Assembly: GCF_014779655.1 (NCBI RefSeq)
Contig: NZ_JACXYX010000012.1
Coordinates: 1 to 64,000, forward strand
DNA length: 64,000 bases
Source: Nocardioides ganghwensis
GTDB taxonomy: Bacteria; Actinomycetota; Actinomycetes; Propionibacteriales; Nocardioidaceae
Reading direction: 5' to 3'
In this document: one piece after another, positions 50,575 to 60,167 of the stretch
How positions within the stretch are numbered: the stretch's first letter is position 1
How the letters are laid out: every line of letters begins with the position of its first letter
Notes under the pieces: model-generated
The model's database searches: none
What the model was told of the DNA's origin: nothing
The model's input: only the letters and a program-made list of their open reading frames with translations
Program-made: the position numbers and the translations under genes

Positions 50575-51476
50575 GGCTGCCGGTCGGGCACCTCGAGCAG
50601 GCGCTCGCACTCGGCGACGAGCCGCGCCCGCAGCGGGGCACCGCGCTCGGCGAACCCGCGCTGCGCCTCGACGTACGCCGCCTTGCCCTCTGGCGTCTCG
50701 ATCCGGACGGGATCGAACCCGAGGTCGGTGAGATCGTACGGGGCCGCGCGCATGTCGAGCACCCGGATGTCCCGGGCGAGCTCGAAGCAGTCGGCGACCA
50801 GGTCGCTGGAGACCATCGGGGAGAGCCGGAAGGCGTGCTTGTAGAGGTCCATCCCGGCGTGCAGGCAGCCGGGCTGCTCGAAGTCGGCGCGGTCGTCCCG
50901 CCCGGGCTGGAGGGTGTTGAGCGGGCGGGCGGTCGGGGTGAAGAACCGGAACGCGTCGAAGTGCGAGCACCCGATCCGGTGCGACTCGACGACCTCGTCC
51001 GTGCCCTCCTGGCCCAGCCGCAGCGGCCAGTCGTGGCGGGTCCCGTGCTCGGCCGAGCGGTGCACCATCGCCCACTCGTGCAGGCCGAAGCAGCCGAACT
51101 GCGGCGTACGCCTCGCGGTCGCTGACAGCAGCGTGTGCAGCTGGGTGAGCAGCGGGCGCTGCGAGACGACGTACGCCTCGGTGACCGTGACTGCCCCCGC
51201 TGGTTGAGCAGCGAGCGAAGCGAGCGTGTCGAAACCGAGGGGGGCGTAGCCCTTGAGCCCGGCGTACGCCTGCGCGTCGGCCAGCGCCACGCCGTACCCC
51301 GGGTGCCACCGGCGCAGCTGGGCGGGTCGGTGGGAGTAGTAGGTGAAGAGGAAGTCGTGCACCGGGTGCCTGACCTTCTCGGCGCGGCGCGCGAGGTGCG
51401 GCTCGACGAAGGCGTCGACGCGGGTGGCGTGGGCCTCGGCCCGCGCCCGCCACTCGGGTCCGGACATCACGTGCAC
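50562..51476 (-). CDS. Conserved actinobacterial protein, often named 3-methyladenine DNA glycosylase
   Basis: A 304-residue soluble protein matching a family conserved in actinobacteria and commonly labelled 3-methyladenine DNA glycosylase: HPVHDFLFTYYSHRPAQLRRWHPG, GCFGLHEWAMV, SHFDAFRFFTP, GCLHAGMDLYKHAF and PIETPEGKAAYVEAQ-like segments. No HhH or AAG glycosylase motif is visible, so the label is doubtful. Many conserved His, Asp and Glu residues could make a metal site. Between APL and TVTEAY the residues GFDTLASLAAQPA are encoded by the palindromic repeat at 51201-51237. GTG 51476 fits TACCGT 7 nt upstream on this strand. Confidence 0.72.
   Translation of the reverse strand: MHVMSGPEWRARAEAHATRVDAFVEPHLARRAEKVRHPVHDFLFTYYSHRPAQLRRWHPGYGVALADAQAYAGLKGYAPLGFDTLASLAAQPAGAVTVTEAYVVSQRPLLTQLHTLLSATARRTPQFGCFGLHEWAMVHRSAEHGTRHDWPLRLGQEGTDEVVESHRIGCSHFDAFRFFTPTARPLNTLQPGRDDRADFEQPGCLHAGMDLYKHAFRLSPMVSSDLVADCFELARDIRVLDMRAAPYDLTDLGFDPVRIETPEGKAAYVEAQRGFAERGAPLRARLVAECERLLEVPDRQPQNS
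51201..51237. repeat. Intact palindromic repeat inside a coding region
   Basis: TGGTTGAGCAGCGAGCG at the left end and GAGCGTGTCGAAACC at the right end enclose the core GAGCGAAGCGAG (51213-51224). On the coding (minus) strand it is read in frame as GFDTLASLAAQPA. Elements of this form are widely dispersed in actinobacterial genomes (recognised from memory). Related pieces lie at 9003, 9058, 9631, 28206, 33621 and 37932. Confidence 0.75.
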
Positions 51477-51559
51477 GCGGCAACGGTACGGCGCCCGAGC
51501 GGTCCGGACCGCTTCGACGAACCCTCGACCGGGGCACGTCCGCGGAGGACACTGCCCGC

Positions 51560-52921
51560 ATGGACCGCACCTCGGGCCTCGACCGCGCCCACGAGCACGC
51601 CGTCGGGTGGCTGGGCTCGCTCGCCGACCGGAAGGTGCCGCCGCGCCTCACCGCCGACGAGATGCTGGCTCGCCTCGACCGGCACCTCCAGGACGGCCCG
51701 ACCGACCCCGCAGCCGTCGTCGACGAGCTCGCCGCGGCCTGCGAGCCAGGCCTGACCGCGATGCCCGGCGGCCGCTTCTTCGGGTTCGTCATCGGCGGTG
51801 CGCACCCGGCGGCGCTGGCCGTCGACTGGCTGGTCAGCGCGTGGGACCAGAACGCCGCGCTGCGGATGCCGACCCCCGCCCACTCGGCCGTCGAGGACGT
51901 GGCCGAGGCGTGGGTGGTCGACCTGCTCGGCCTGCCGACCGGCAGCGCCGTCGGCTTCGTGACAGGCGGGACGATGGCCAACTTCACCTGCCTGGCCGCG
52001 GGCCGTGACGAGGTGCTGCGGCGCGCCGGGTGGGACGTGGCCGAGCGCGGGCTCGTCGGGTCCCCGGGCGTACGCGTGCTCGTGGGCGCCGAGCGGCACG
52101 ACACGATCGACCTGAGCCTGCGCTACCTCGGCCTCGGCGCCCCCGAGCCGGTCGCGGTGGACGACCAGGGGCGGGTCCAGGCGGCCTCGCTCGCGGCGGC
52201 CCTGGACGCCGGGGACGGTCGACCCACGATCGTGTGCCTGCAGGCCGGCAACGTGCACTCCGGGGCGTTCGACCCGTTCGACGAGGCGGTGACCGCGGCC
52301 CACGACGCCGGCGCCTGGGTGCACGTCGACGGGGCGTTCGGCCTGTTCGCCGGGGCGTCCCCGCGCCACCGGCACCTCGTGGCGGGTGCGGAGCGGGCCG
52401 ACTCGTGGGCCACCGACGCCCACAAGACGCTCAACGTGCCGTACGACTGCGGGCTCGCGATCGTGCGCGACCGGGCGGCGCTGCGCGCGGCGATGGGCAT
52501 GCACGGCGACTACCTGATCCACGACGCGGCGGGGGAGCCGTTCGACAAGGTGCCCGAGATCAGCCGGCGTGGCCGGGCGTTCCCGGTCTGGGCGGTGCTG
52601 CGCGCGCTGGGTCGCGACGGGGTCGTCGACCTCGTGGACGGCTTCTGCGACCACGCCGCCGCCTTCGCCGAGGGCATCGCCGCCATCGACGGGGCGGAGG
52701 TGCTCAACGACGTCGTCTTCACGCAGGTGTGCGCGTCCTTCGGTGACGACGCCCGCACCCGCGGCGTGGTCGAGGCGATGCTCGCCGAGGGCACCGCGTG
52801 GATGACGGGCTCGCGCTGGCACGACCGGGCGGTCCTCCGGGTGAGCGTGAGCAACTGGTCGACCACCGTCGACGACGTCGCCCACAGCATCGCGGCCCTG
52901 CACCGGGCGGCCGGCAGGTAG
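51560..52921 (+). CDS. Group II pyridoxal-dependent decarboxylase
   Basis: A 453-residue fold-type I PLP enzyme of the aromatic-L-amino-acid/glutamate decarboxylase group. PLP lysine is Lys289 in TDAHKTLNVPYDCG; before it WVHVDGAFG carries the Asp contacting the pyridine nitrogen, and FVTGGTMANFTCL the phosphate-binding segment. It removes CO2 from an amino acid. Aromatic amino acids, glutamate or diaminobutyrate are all possible and the sequence does not decide. GACACT at 51548-51553 ends 7 nt before the ATG, supporting this start. Confidence 0.88.
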   Translation: MDRTSGLDRAHEHAVGWLGSLADRKVPPRLTADEMLARLDRHLQDGPTDPAAVVDELAAACEPGLTAMPGGRFFGFVIGGAHPAALAVDWLVSAWDQNAALRMPTPAHSAVEDVAEAWVVDLLGLPTGSAVGFVTGGTMANFTCLAAGRDEVLRRAGWDVAERGLVGSPGVRVLVGAERHDTIDLSLRYLGLGAPEPVAVDDQGRVQAASLAAALDAGDGRPTIVCLQAGNVHSGAFDPFDEAVTAAHDAGAWVHVDGAFGLFAGASPRHRHLVAGAERADSWATDAHKTLNVPYDCGLAIVRDRAALRAAMGMHGDYLIHDAAGEPFDKVPEISRRGRAFPVWAVLRALGRDGVVDLVDGFCDHAAAFAEGIAAIDGAEVLNDVVFTQVCASFGDDARTRGVVEAMLAEGTAWMTGSRWHDRAVLRVSVSNWSTTVDDVAHSIAALHRAAGR

Positions 52922-52943
52922 GCGCGCTGGATAGGGTCGGCGC

Positions 52944-53756
52944 ATGCGCATCTGTCGGTTCAGCACGGGCGAGGAGCCCCGCTTCGGCGTCGTCACCGGT
53001 GAGGTCGACGAGTTCGGCCAGCCCGCCGAGGACTCCGTCGTCGTGGCCCTCGCAGGCGACCCCCTCTACGTCGGGGTCAAGGTGCTCGAGGAGCAGTACC
53101 CGCTCGGCGACGTACGCCTCCTCGCGCCGATCATCCCGCGCAGCAAGGTCGTCGGCATCGGCCGCAACTACGCCGCGCACGCCGCCGAGATGGGCAACGA
53201 CCTGCCGGCCGAGCCGCTGATGTTCCTCAAGCCCAACACCACCGTCGTCGGTCCCGGCGACCCGATCTTCTACCCGCCGCAGACCAGCAACCTGCACTAC
53301 GAGGGCGAGCTCGCGGTCGTCATCGGGCGGATCTGCCGGGACGTGCCGGCCGAGCAGGCGACCGACGTCATCTTCGGCTACACGATCGCCAACGACGTCA
53401 CGGCGCGCGACCTCCAGCGGTCCGACGTGCAGTTCACCCGGGCCAAGGGGTTCGACTCGTTCTGCCCCCTCGGGCCGTGGATCGAGACCGACCTGGACCC
53501 GCAGGCGTTCATCGACGGTCGCCAGGTCCAGACCTTCCTCAACGGCGACGTCGTCCAGGACGGGTCCACCGCCGACATGATCTTCGACGTGCCGACCCTG
53601 GTCGCCCACGTCTCCTCCGTGATGACGCTGCTGCCCGGCGACGTCATCCTCACCGGCACCCCCGAGGGTGTCGGTCCGATGCAGGTCGGCGACGAGGTCG
53701 AGATCTCGGTCGCCGGCATCGGCTCACTGACCAACCCCGTCGCCCAGCGCAGCTGA
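52944..53756 (+). CDS. Fumarylacetoacetate hydrolase-family protein
   Basis: A 270-residue member of the FAH superfamily: IPRSKVVGIGRNYAAHAAEMG at the domain start, the metal-binding acidic residues in HYEGELAVVIGR (Glu-x-Glu) and the FGYTIANDVTARDLQ segment, then GDVILTGTPEGVGPM and VEISVAGIGSLTNPV near the end. Members hydrolyse or decarboxylate diketoacids such as acylpyruvates and oxaloacetate. The true substrate is unknown. TAGGGT at 52932-52937 ends 7 nt before the ATG. Followed by gltX after 23 nt. Confidence 0.9.
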   Translation: MRICRFSTGEEPRFGVVTGEVDEFGQPAEDSVVVALAGDPLYVGVKVLEEQYPLGDVRLLAPIIPRSKVVGIGRNYAAHAAEMGNDLPAEPLMFLKPNTTVVGPGDPIFYPPQTSNLHYEGELAVVIGRICRDVPAEQATDVIFGYTIANDVTARDLQRSDVQFTRAKGFDSFCPLGPWIETDLDPQAFIDGRQVQTFLNGDVVQDGSTADMIFDVPTLVAHVSSVMTLLPGDVILTGTPEGVGPMQVGDEVEISVAGIGSLTNPVAQRS

Positions 53757-53779
53757 CCTAGAGAGTTCCGACCATCGCC

Positions 53780-55246
53780 ATGAGCACCCCCGTACGCGTC
53801 CGCTTCTGCCCCTCGCCGACCGGCTCGCCGCACGTCGGCCTGGTCCGCACGGCCCTGTTCAACTGGGCGTTCGCACGCCACCACGGCGGGCAGATCGTCT
53901 TCCGCATGGAGGACACGGACCGGGAGCGCAGCACCCAGGAGTCCTACGACGCGATCCTCGAGCTGTGGCGCTGGCTCGGTCTCGACTGGGACGAGGGCAT
54001 CGAGGTGGGCGGCCCCCACGGCCCCTACAAGCAGAGCGAGCGCGGCGAGATCTACCGCGACGTCCTCGCCCGCCTGCGCGAGTCGTCCCACACCTACGAC
54101 TGCTACTGCCGCAACGAGGAGGTCGACGCCCGCCGCAAGGCCTCGGGCTCCAAGATGCAGGGCTACGACGGCTTCTGCCGCGACCTGTCCGACGAGCAGC
54201 GGGCGGCATTCGAGGCCGACGGCCGGGCGCCCATCGTGCGCTTCCGGATGCCGGACGGCTCGATCACCTGGACCGACCTGGTCCGTGGCGACATCACCTT
54301 CGAGACCGAGAACGTCCCCGACTACGCCCTCTCGCGCGCCAACGGCGACCCGCTCTACACGCTGGTCAACCCCGTCGACGACGCGCTCATGGAGGTCACC
54401 CACGTCCTGCGCGGCGAGGACCTGCTCTCCAGCACCCCGCGCCAGCTCGCGCTCTTCGAGGCGCTCGTCGCCCTGGGCATCGCGCAGGAGGTGCCCTCCT
54501 ACGGACACCTGCCCTACGTGATGGGCCAGGGCAACAAGAAGCTCTCCAAGCGCGATCCGGAGGCCCACGCGCTGGCCTACCGCGAGCAGGGGTTCCTGCC
54601 CGAGGGCCTGCTCAACTACCTCGCGCTTCTCGGCTGGTCCATCGCCGCGGACCGCGACGTGTTCTCGGTGGCGGAGATGGTCGAGGCGTTCGACATCAAG
54701 GACGTCAACCCCAACCCGGCGCGCTTCGACCTCAAGAAGGCCGAGGCCATCAACACCTCGCAGATGCGCCTGCTGCCGCTCGACGACATCACCCACCGCG
54801 TGCTGCCGTTCCTCAAGGAGGCGGGGGTCGTCAGCGACCCGGTCAACGACGCCGACGCGCAGATGCTCGAGCTCGCGATGCCGCTGGTGGCCGAGCGGAT
54901 CAACAAGCTCACCGAGGCGGCTCCGATGCTCGCCTTCCTCTTCGTCGACGAGGCCGACTTCGAGCGCGACCCCGACGACGTCGCCAAGGTGCTCGACGAG
55001 ACCGGACGCGGCGTCGTCCAGGCGTCGTACGACGCCCTCTCGGGGCTCCGTGAGTGGTCGACCGCCGCGATCGAGGAGGCGCTGCGCGTGGCGCTGATCG
55101 AGGGCATGGAGCTCAAGCCCCGGGTGGCGTTCGGCCCCGTACGCGTGGCCGTCACCGGACGGCGCGTGAGCCCGCCGCTGTTCGAGTCGATGGAGCTGCT
55201 GGGCCGCGAGCGCAGTCTCGCGCGCCTCCAGTCGGCCCTGGCCTGA
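53780..55246 (+). CDS. gltX: Glutamyl-tRNA synthetase (probably non-discriminating)
   Basis: A 488-residue class I synthetase that charges tRNA-Glu with glutamate. HIGH-type motif SPTGSPHVG (residues 12-20) and KLSKR (about 254-258), the KMSKS equivalent, are present, with [27 protein letters not shown] in the catalytic core and a C-terminal anticodon domain. Actinobacteria lack GlnRS, so this enzyme is expected to mischarge tRNA-Gln for GatCAB conversion (inference from the phylum). tRNA-Gln and tRNA-Glu genes lie about 1.1 kb downstream. Confidence 0.96.
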   Translation: MSTPVRVRFCPSPTGSPHVGLVRTALFNWAFARHHGGQIVFRMEDTDRERSTQESYDAILELWRWLGLDWDEGIEVGGPHGPYKQSERGEIYRDVLARLRESSHTYDCYCRNEEVDARRKASGSKMQGYDGFCRDLSDEQRAAFEADGRAPIVRFRMPDGSITWTDLVRGDITFETENVPDYALSRANGDPLYTLVNPVDDALMEVTHVLRGEDLLSSTPRQLALFEALVALGIAQEVPSYGHLPYVMGQGNKKLSKRDPEAHALAYREQGFLPEGLLNYLALLGWSIAADRDVFSVAEMVEAFDIKDVNPNPARFDLKKAEAINTSQMRLLPLDDITHRVLPFLKEAGVVSDPVNDADAQMLELAMPLVAERINKLTEAAPMLAFLFVDEADFERDPDDVAKVLDETGRGVVQASYDALSGLREWSTAAIEEALRVALIEGMELKPRVAFGPVRVAVTGRRVSPPLFESMELLGRERSLARLQSALA

Positions 55247-55253
55247 CCCGCCC

Positions 55254-56261
55254 ATGGCCAGAGCACTGCCGCCCGACTACCAGCCGCAGTACCACGAGCT
55301 GCACCGCGTCGGTCGCCCCGGCGAGTGGCGCTCCATCGTGGGCGCGCTGCTCCTGCTCGTCCTGGTCTTCGGCGTCGTCCCGCTCGTCGCCGGCGGCGTC
55401 GCGTTCGCCGTCCTCCTGCTGACCGGCAGCAGCATGGAGGAGGCGGGTCGCGTCCTGGACATCACCGCCGAGGCGACGCCGGCCGGGCTGGCCCTGCTCA
55501 ACGCGATCATCGCCGCCGCGATCCCGCTGACCTTCCTGGTCACGTGGTGGCTCCACCGGCTCAAGCCGCGGTGGGTCTCCTCGGTCGCCCCCAGGCTGCG
55601 CTGGGGCTACCTCCTCGTCTGCGTGGGGCTGTCGGTGGTGGCGCTCCTCGCGTCCCTGGGGGTCGGCCTGCTGCTGCCACTGCAGGCCGGTGACGCACCG
55701 GTCGGTGAGGTCAACGACTTCACGACGCAGACCCGTGACTTCATCATCGTGATCCTGCTGCTCACGCCGCTCCAGGCGGCCGGTGAGGAGTACCTCTTCC
55801 GCGGCTACCTGACCCAGGCGTGCGGCTCCCTGGTGTGGGGCCGACGGGCCTCGCAGGCACTGGCGGTGCTGGTCCCGGCGCTGGTCTTCGCGCTGTTCCA
55901 CGGCCTCTCCCAGGACTGGCCGGTGTTCTTCGACCGGTTCGCCTTCGGCGTGGTCGCCGGCATCCTCGTCATCCGTACGGGCGGGCTGGAGGCACCCATC
56001 GCGATGCACGTGCTCAACAACTTCCTCGCCTTCGGTCTCGCGCTGGCCTTCGGTGACCTGACGTCGGCGCTCAATGCCGAAGGCGGCGGCAGCTGGTGGA
56101 CGATCCTGTCCACGCTCACGCAGTCGCTGGTCTACCTCGGGCTCGCCACGTGGGTCGCGCGGGCGATGGGGCTCGTCAACGTCGGGCCGCCGGTCGGGGG
56201 ACCGGCGCTCCCGCCGCCGTCGGGGGACCCCGTTTTGGCCGTGCCGCCACCGCGCGTGTAA
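55254..56261 (+). CDS. CPBP-family intramembrane metalloprotease
   Basis: A 335-residue membrane protein with about eight segments and the CPBP (Abi/Rce1-like) active-site motifs: EEYLFRG (Glu178, Glu179, Arg183), FALFHG (His216) and HVLNNF (His252). Such proteases process prenylated proteins, bacteriocin leaders or anti-sigma factors. The bacterial substrate is mostly unknown. It starts 7 nt after gltX and is probably co-transcribed with it. The C-terminal tail is Pro-rich. Confidence 0.88.
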   Translation: MARALPPDYQPQYHELHRVGRPGEWRSIVGALLLLVLVFGVVPLVAGGVAFAVLLLTGSSMEEAGRVLDITAEATPAGLALLNAIIAAAIPLTFLVTWWLHRLKPRWVSSVAPRLRWGYLLVCVGLSVVALLASLGVGLLLPLQAGDAPVGEVNDFTTQTRDFIIVILLLTPLQAAGEEYLFRGYLTQACGSLVWGRRASQALAVLVPALVFALFHGLSQDWPVFFDRFAFGVVAGILVIRTGGLEAPIAMHVLNNFLAFGLALAFGDLTSALNAEGGGSWWTILSTLTQSLVYLGLATWVARAMGLVNVGPPVGGPALPPPSGDPVLAVPPPRV

Positions 56262-56333
56262 CGTTCGGGGTCGTTCCGCAGTGGTCACCACTGCCGGACG
56301 TCGTGGGTGGTCGGAGACGATCCGATACCCCCA

Positions 56334-56405
56334 TGGGGTATGGTGTAATTGGCAACACGGCTGATTCTGGTTCAGTTGTTCTAGGTTCGAGTCCTAGTAC
56401 CCCAG
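56334..56405 (+). tRNA. tRNA-Gln (anticodon CTG)
   Basis: Acceptor arms TGGGGTA (56334-56340) and TACCCCA (56398-56404) pair, with discriminator G at 56405 and no encoded CCA. The anticodon stem GCTGA/TCAGT holds loop TTCTGGT, anticodon CTG. The T arm reads CTAGG-TTCGAGT-CCTAG. The cloverleaf is complete and 72 nt long. Confidence 0.95.
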
Positions 56406-56494
56406 CAAGATCCCGGCCCCCGGGCCAGGATTTGGAGCGACAACTCCGGCACCGCTAGAGTTCAGCTCCGTTGCTCCTCGGAGCAGCACTGCAA

Positions 56495-56567
56495 GCCCCC
56501 GTTGTGTAGCGGCCTAGCACGTCGCCCTCTCAAGGCGGTAGCGCCGGTTCGAATCCGGTCGGGGGTA
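56495..56567 (+). tRNA. tRNA-Glu (anticodon CTC)
   Basis: Acceptor arms GCCCCCG (56495-56501) and CGGGGGT (56560-56566, one G-T pair), discriminator A at 56567, no encoded CCA. The anticodon loop CTCTCAA between TCGCC and GGCGG gives anticodon CTC. The T arm reads CCGG-TTCGAAT-CCGG. It follows tRNA-Gln by 89 nt, and both precede one shared terminator. Confidence 0.95.
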
Positions 56568-56574
56568 CAGCACA

Positions 56575-56606
56575 CGAAGGGCCCGGTCACCAGACCGGGT
56601 CCTTCG
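56575..56606 (+). terminator. Strong hairpin terminating the tRNA pair
   Basis: CGAAGGGCCCGGTC (56575-56588) and GACCGGGTCCTTCG (56593-56606) form a 14-bp stem, with one G-T pair and an ACCA loop, followed by a short TCGTCGT tail. It lies 7 nt after the mature 3' end of tRNA-Glu and also faces the convergent usp gene. Confidence 0.85.
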
Positions 56607-56626
56607 TCGTCGTGCAGCACCTGCGA

Positions 56627-57028
56627 TCAGTGCGGAGGCTTCACCGCCAGCACGGCGCAGTCCGCGCCGAGCAGGATCCGCTGGGCCACGCTGCCCATCA
56701 GCAGCTTGCCGACGGGGGAGCGACGGCGCAGGCCGATCACGACCAGGTCGGCCGAGACGTCGGCCGCGACCTGGAGCACCTGGTCCCCGACGTCGGAGCC
56801 CATCGAGCGGCGTACGTCCACCTCGAGTCCGCTGTCGGCCAGACCGGCCGTCAGCCGGGCGAGCTGCTCGTCGTCGGCGTACCGGTCGTCGACGAGGGCG
56901 TCGCCGCGGGTGGCGTTGACGACCACCACGCGCCCCGACCGCAGCCGGGCCTCCTCGACGGCCCGGGCCAGGGCCGCCTCGCCGTACAGGTCGGGGGACC
57001 AGCCCACCACGATCGTCGTCGGGCTCAT
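56627..57028 (-). CDS. Universal stress protein of the UspA family
   Basis: A 133-residue UspA-fold protein: [23 protein letters not shown] at the start and the ATP-binding tail pattern [23 protein letters not shown] (Gly-x2-Gly-x9-Gly-Ser/Thr-like) near the end, consistent with an ATP-binding Usp. Its ATG overlaps the tctA stop by 4 bp, so it is the fourth gene of the tct operon. The overlap suggests translation coupled to the tricarboxylate transporter. Confidence 0.88.
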   Translation of the reverse strand: MSPTTIVVGWSPDLYGEAALARAVEEARLRSGRVVVVNATRGDALVDDRYADDEQLARLTAGLADSGLEVDVRRSMGSDVGDQVLQVAADVSADLVVIGLRRRSPVGKLLMGSVAQRILLGADCAVLAVKPPH

Positions 57029-58569
57029 CGCACCTTCTCCTCTTCCACGGCGGGGATGTCGAGGTCCTCGGCCACAGCGGCCGGGGCCGGTCGTACGCGG
57101 CGCAGCACCAGGGGAGCGATGACGGCGAGCGCGACGACCACGTAGATCACGACCGCGAGGGGCTCGCTCCAGAGCCCGGCGACCTCGCCGCCCGAGATGG
57201 CCATCGCCTCACGGAGCCGGAACTCCATCAGCGGGCCGAGGATGACGCCCAGGATCAGCGGCAGCACCGGCAGGCCGAAGCGCCGCATCGCCAGGCCCAG
57301 CAGGCCGAGCAGCACCAGCAGGAACAGGTCGAAGGCCTGCAGGTTGGCGGCGTACGCCCCGAGCGCGGCGAAGAACAGGATGCCGGCATAGAGCTGGGGG
57401 CGGGGGATCCGCAGCAGCTTGGCCCACACGGGCGCGAGCGGCAGGTTGAGCACGAGCAGCAGCGCGTTGCCGATCAGCAGGCTGGCGAGGAGCGCCCACA
57501 CGAGCTCGGGCTGGTCGGTCATCAGGCCTGGACCGGGCTCGATGCCGTAGCCCTGGAGGGCGGCCAGCATCACGGCCGAGGTCGCGGTGACCGGTAGGCC
57601 GAGCGCCAGCAGCGGGACGAAGGTGCCTGCGGCCGAGGCGTTGTTGGCGGCCTCCGGCCCGGCGACGCCCTCGATGGCGCCCTTGCCGAACTCGTCCACG
57701 CCCTTGCGCTTCGCGATCCGCTTCTCGGTCAGGTACGACAGGAAGGTCGGGATCTCGGCGCCGCCCGCGGGCAACGCGCCGAACGGGAAGCCGTACGCCG
57801 TGCCGCGCAGCCACGGGCCCCAGGAGCGTCGCAGGTCCGCGCGGTCCATCCAGGGACGACCGACGGGGATCACGTGCAGGGGGCTGCGGCGCAGGTGCGC
57901 GGCCACCCAGAGGGCCTCGCCGAGGGCGAAGATGCCGACCGCGACGACGACCACGTCGATCCGGTCCGCGAGCAGCGGCTGGTCGAAGCTGAGCCGTGGC
58001 TGACCGGTGTTGAGGTCGAGCCCGACCAGCCCGATGGTGAGGCCGAGGAACAGGGCGATGAAGCCGCGGAGCGGGGATCCGCCGAGCACGCTGGTCACCA
58101 TGATCATGGCGAGCACCATCAGCGCGAAGTAGGACGGTGCGCCGATCTCGACCGCCACCGATGCCAGCGCCGGGGCGAAGAACACCACCAGGAGGGTGCC
58201 GATGGTGCCGGCGATGAAGGAGCCGATCGCGGCGGTCGCCAGCGCTTGGGACGCCCGCCCGGCCCGGGCCATCAGGTTGCCCTCGAGCGCGGTCATCACC
58301 GAGGCGGACTCGCCCGGCGTGTTGAGCAGGATCGACGTCGTCGAACCGCCGTACATGCCGCCGTAGTAGATGCCGGCGAACATGATGAAGGCGCCGATCG
58401 GGTCGAGGCCGTAGGTGACCGGCAGCAGCAGGGCCACGGCCATGGCGGGACCGATGCCGGGCAGCACGCCGACGAAGGTGCCCAGGAGCACGCCGATGCA
58501 GGCGAAGAGCAGGTTCTGCGGGGTGAGGACGGCTCCGAAGCCGTCCATGAGCAGGGAGAGGTTGTCCAT
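57025..58569 (-). CDS. tctA: Tripartite tricarboxylate transporter, large membrane subunit TctA
   Basis: A 514-residue membrane protein with about 11-12 segments and the TctA signatures [25 protein letters not shown] near the start, [23 protein letters not shown], and [35 protein letters not shown] in the middle. It forms the channel for citrate or related di/tricarboxylates brought by TctC. The ATG at 58569 overlaps the tctB stop (TGATG). A GTG one codon upstream (58572) is possible. Second-to-last gene of the operon. Confidence 0.93.
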   Translation of the reverse strand: MDNLSLLMDGFGAVLTPQNLLFACIGVLLGTFVGVLPGIGPAMAVALLLPVTYGLDPIGAFIMFAGIYYGGMYGGSTTSILLNTPGESASVMTALEGNLMARAGRASQALATAAIGSFIAGTIGTLLVVFFAPALASVAVEIGAPSYFALMVLAMIMVTSVLGGSPLRGFIALFLGLTIGLVGLDLNTGQPRLSFDQPLLADRIDVVVVAVGIFALGEALWVAAHLRRSPLHVIPVGRPWMDRADLRRSWGPWLRGTAYGFPFGALPAGGAEIPTFLSYLTEKRIAKRKGVDEFGKGAIEGVAGPEAANNASAAGTFVPLLALGLPVTATSAVMLAALQGYGIEPGPGLMTDQPELVWALLASLLIGNALLLVLNLPLAPVWAKLLRIPRPQLYAGILFFAALGAYAANLQAFDLFLLVLLGLLGLAMRRFGLPVLPLILGVILGPLMEFRLREAMAISGGEVAGLWSEPLAVVIYVVVALAVIAPLVLRRVRPAPAAVAEDLDIPAVEEEKVR

Positions 58570-59111
58570 CACAGCACCCCGTCCAGGATCCCTGCGGGCA
58601 GGATGACGCCCAGTCCCTCGTGGAAGGCGTACCAGCTGCTCACCGACAGCACGAAGCCGACGATGACGTCGCGGACCAGCGTGCGGCTGCCGAGCGACCA
58701 GGCCGATCCGACGAACAGGATCGCGCCGCTGACGGCCCAGCCCAGGAACGAGATGGTCAGGACGGTGACCATGAGGACGCCGACGAGCTTGGCGACCGTG
58801 AGCCAGTCGGCCGGCTGGCGCAGGTCCACGTCCTCGCCGCCCTCGGCCTCGGGGACGTCGCCCCGCATCGTCGCGACGGCCAGCAGCGCGCCGAGCAGCA
58901 CGGTCACCGCGCCGATGACGTAGGGGAACACGCGGGGGCCGACGGGGTCGCCGAAGCCGATCCGCAAGGTGGTCGCGTCGTAGAAGGTGTAGGCGCCGAC
59001 GACGACCAGCACGGCCGCCAGGCCGAGCTGCGCCATGTCGCGCTGGGGTTCGGCCGCCGCGGCGGCCGGGGTGCCCGGGGTGTCCGGGTGGGTGTCGAGT
59101 GGTGTGCTCAC
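58569..59111 (-). CDS. tctB: Tripartite tricarboxylate transporter, small membrane subunit TctB
   Basis: A 180-residue membrane protein with about four segments: [39 protein letters not shown] (typical TctB start with the GPRVFPY motif) and [15 protein letters not shown] near the middle. It assists TctA. The GTG at 59111 overlaps the tctC stop (GTGA), and its own stop overlaps tctA, so all three subunits are translationally coupled. Confidence 0.9.
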   Translation of the reverse strand: MSTPLDTHPDTPGTPAAAAAEPQRDMAQLGLAAVLVVVGAYTFYDATTLRIGFGDPVGPRVFPYVIGAVTVLLGALLAVATMRGDVPEAEGGEDVDLRQPADWLTVAKLVGVLMVTVLTISFLGWAVSGAILFVGSAWSLGSRTLVRDVIVGFVLSVSSWYAFHEGLGVILPAGILDGVL

Positions 59112-60103
59112 AGCAGCTCCAGGTCCTCGAGGGTGGTGGCGACGCGCTCGTCCTGCTCCCGGAGGAACTGGGCGAAGTCGTCGCCGGTCTTGAACTCGTC
59201 GATCCAGCCGTTGTCCTCGAGGGCCTGCTGCCACTCGGGGGTGTCGTGCATCTCCTCGAGCATCGCGATCAGCTCGTCGCGGCGCTCCTCGCTGATGCCG
59301 GGAGGCGCGAAGACGCCGCGCCAGTTGGTGAAGACCAGGTCGATCCCGGCCTCCGTGAGGGTGGGGGCGTCGCTGATGCCCTCGCCCTTGAGGCGCTCCT
59401 CACCGGAGACGGCCAGGAGCCGCAGCTCGCCGGAGGAGAGCTGGCCCTCGAACTCGCCGACACCGGAGAAGCCGACGTCGATCTTGTCGCCCAGCAGCGC
59501 GCTGGTCAGCGGCCCACCTCCGTCGTACGGGACGTAGCGGAGCTCTCGCGGGTCGACGTCCACCGCGCTCGCGAGCTGCATCGGGAAGAGGTGGTCGGGG
59601 CCGCCCGGGGACGAGCCGCCGCCCACGACGACCGAGTCGGGGTCCTCCTGCCAGGCCTCCACCAGGTCGTCGATGGTCTGGAAGGGGGAGTCCGCCGGGA
59701 CGAGGACGCCCTCCTGGTCCTCGATCAGCTGGGCGAGCGGGGTCGCGTCGTCCAGCGCGTAGGGCGCGCCGAACGAGTAGAGCGACCCGACCACGCCGAG
59801 CCCGGCGGTCATCAGGGTGCGCTCGTCGCCCTTGGCGTTCATCAGCCGCGTCATCGCGACCGACCCACCGGCGCCGATCACGTTGGTGACCTCGAAGGAG
59901 CCACCCGTGATGTCGCCGTTCTCCATCACCGCCACGGCCGCGCGGCCGGTCTGGTCGTAGCCGCCGCCGGGGCTGTTGGGGATGAGCATCGTCAGGTCCC
60001 GGCTCTCGTCGCCGCGAGTCACCCCGCAGCCGGTGGCCAGCACCAGCGCGCTGCCGAGCGCCACCGCAGTGGCGATGGCTCGCGTCGTCCTTCGGTGCCT
60101 CAT
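59108..60103 (-). CDS. tctC: Tripartite tricarboxylate transporter solute-binding lipoprotein TctC
   Basis: A 331-residue solute-binding lipoprotein: signal peptide with lipobox LATGC (Cys26) and the TctC-family pattern [29 protein letters not shown] and [19 protein letters not shown] segments. It captures carboxylates such as citrate outside the membrane and delivers them to TctAB. GAGGAG lies upstream of the ATG at 60103. First gene of tctCBA-usp, divergent from the sensor kinase and probably controlled by that system. Confidence 0.92.
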   Translation of the reverse strand: MRHRRTTRAIATAVALGSALVLATGCGVTRGDESRDLTMLIPNSPGGGYDQTGRAAVAVMENGDITGGSFEVTNVIGAGGSVAMTRLMNAKGDERTLMTAGLGVVGSLYSFGAPYALDDATPLAQLIEDQEGVLVPADSPFQTIDDLVEAWQEDPDSVVVGGGSSPGGPDHLFPMQLASAVDVDPRELRYVPYDGGGPLTSALLGDKIDVGFSGVGEFEGQLSSGELRLLAVSGEERLKGEGISDAPTLTEAGIDLVFTNWRGVFAPPGISEERRDELIAMLEEMHDTPEWQQALEDNGWIDEFKTGDDFAQFLREQDERVATTLEDLELL

Positions 60104-60167
60104 GTGCACTCCTCTCGGGTTCGTGGGGGCGGCACGCAGGTCCGCCCACGACGATGGTGGAGACTGC

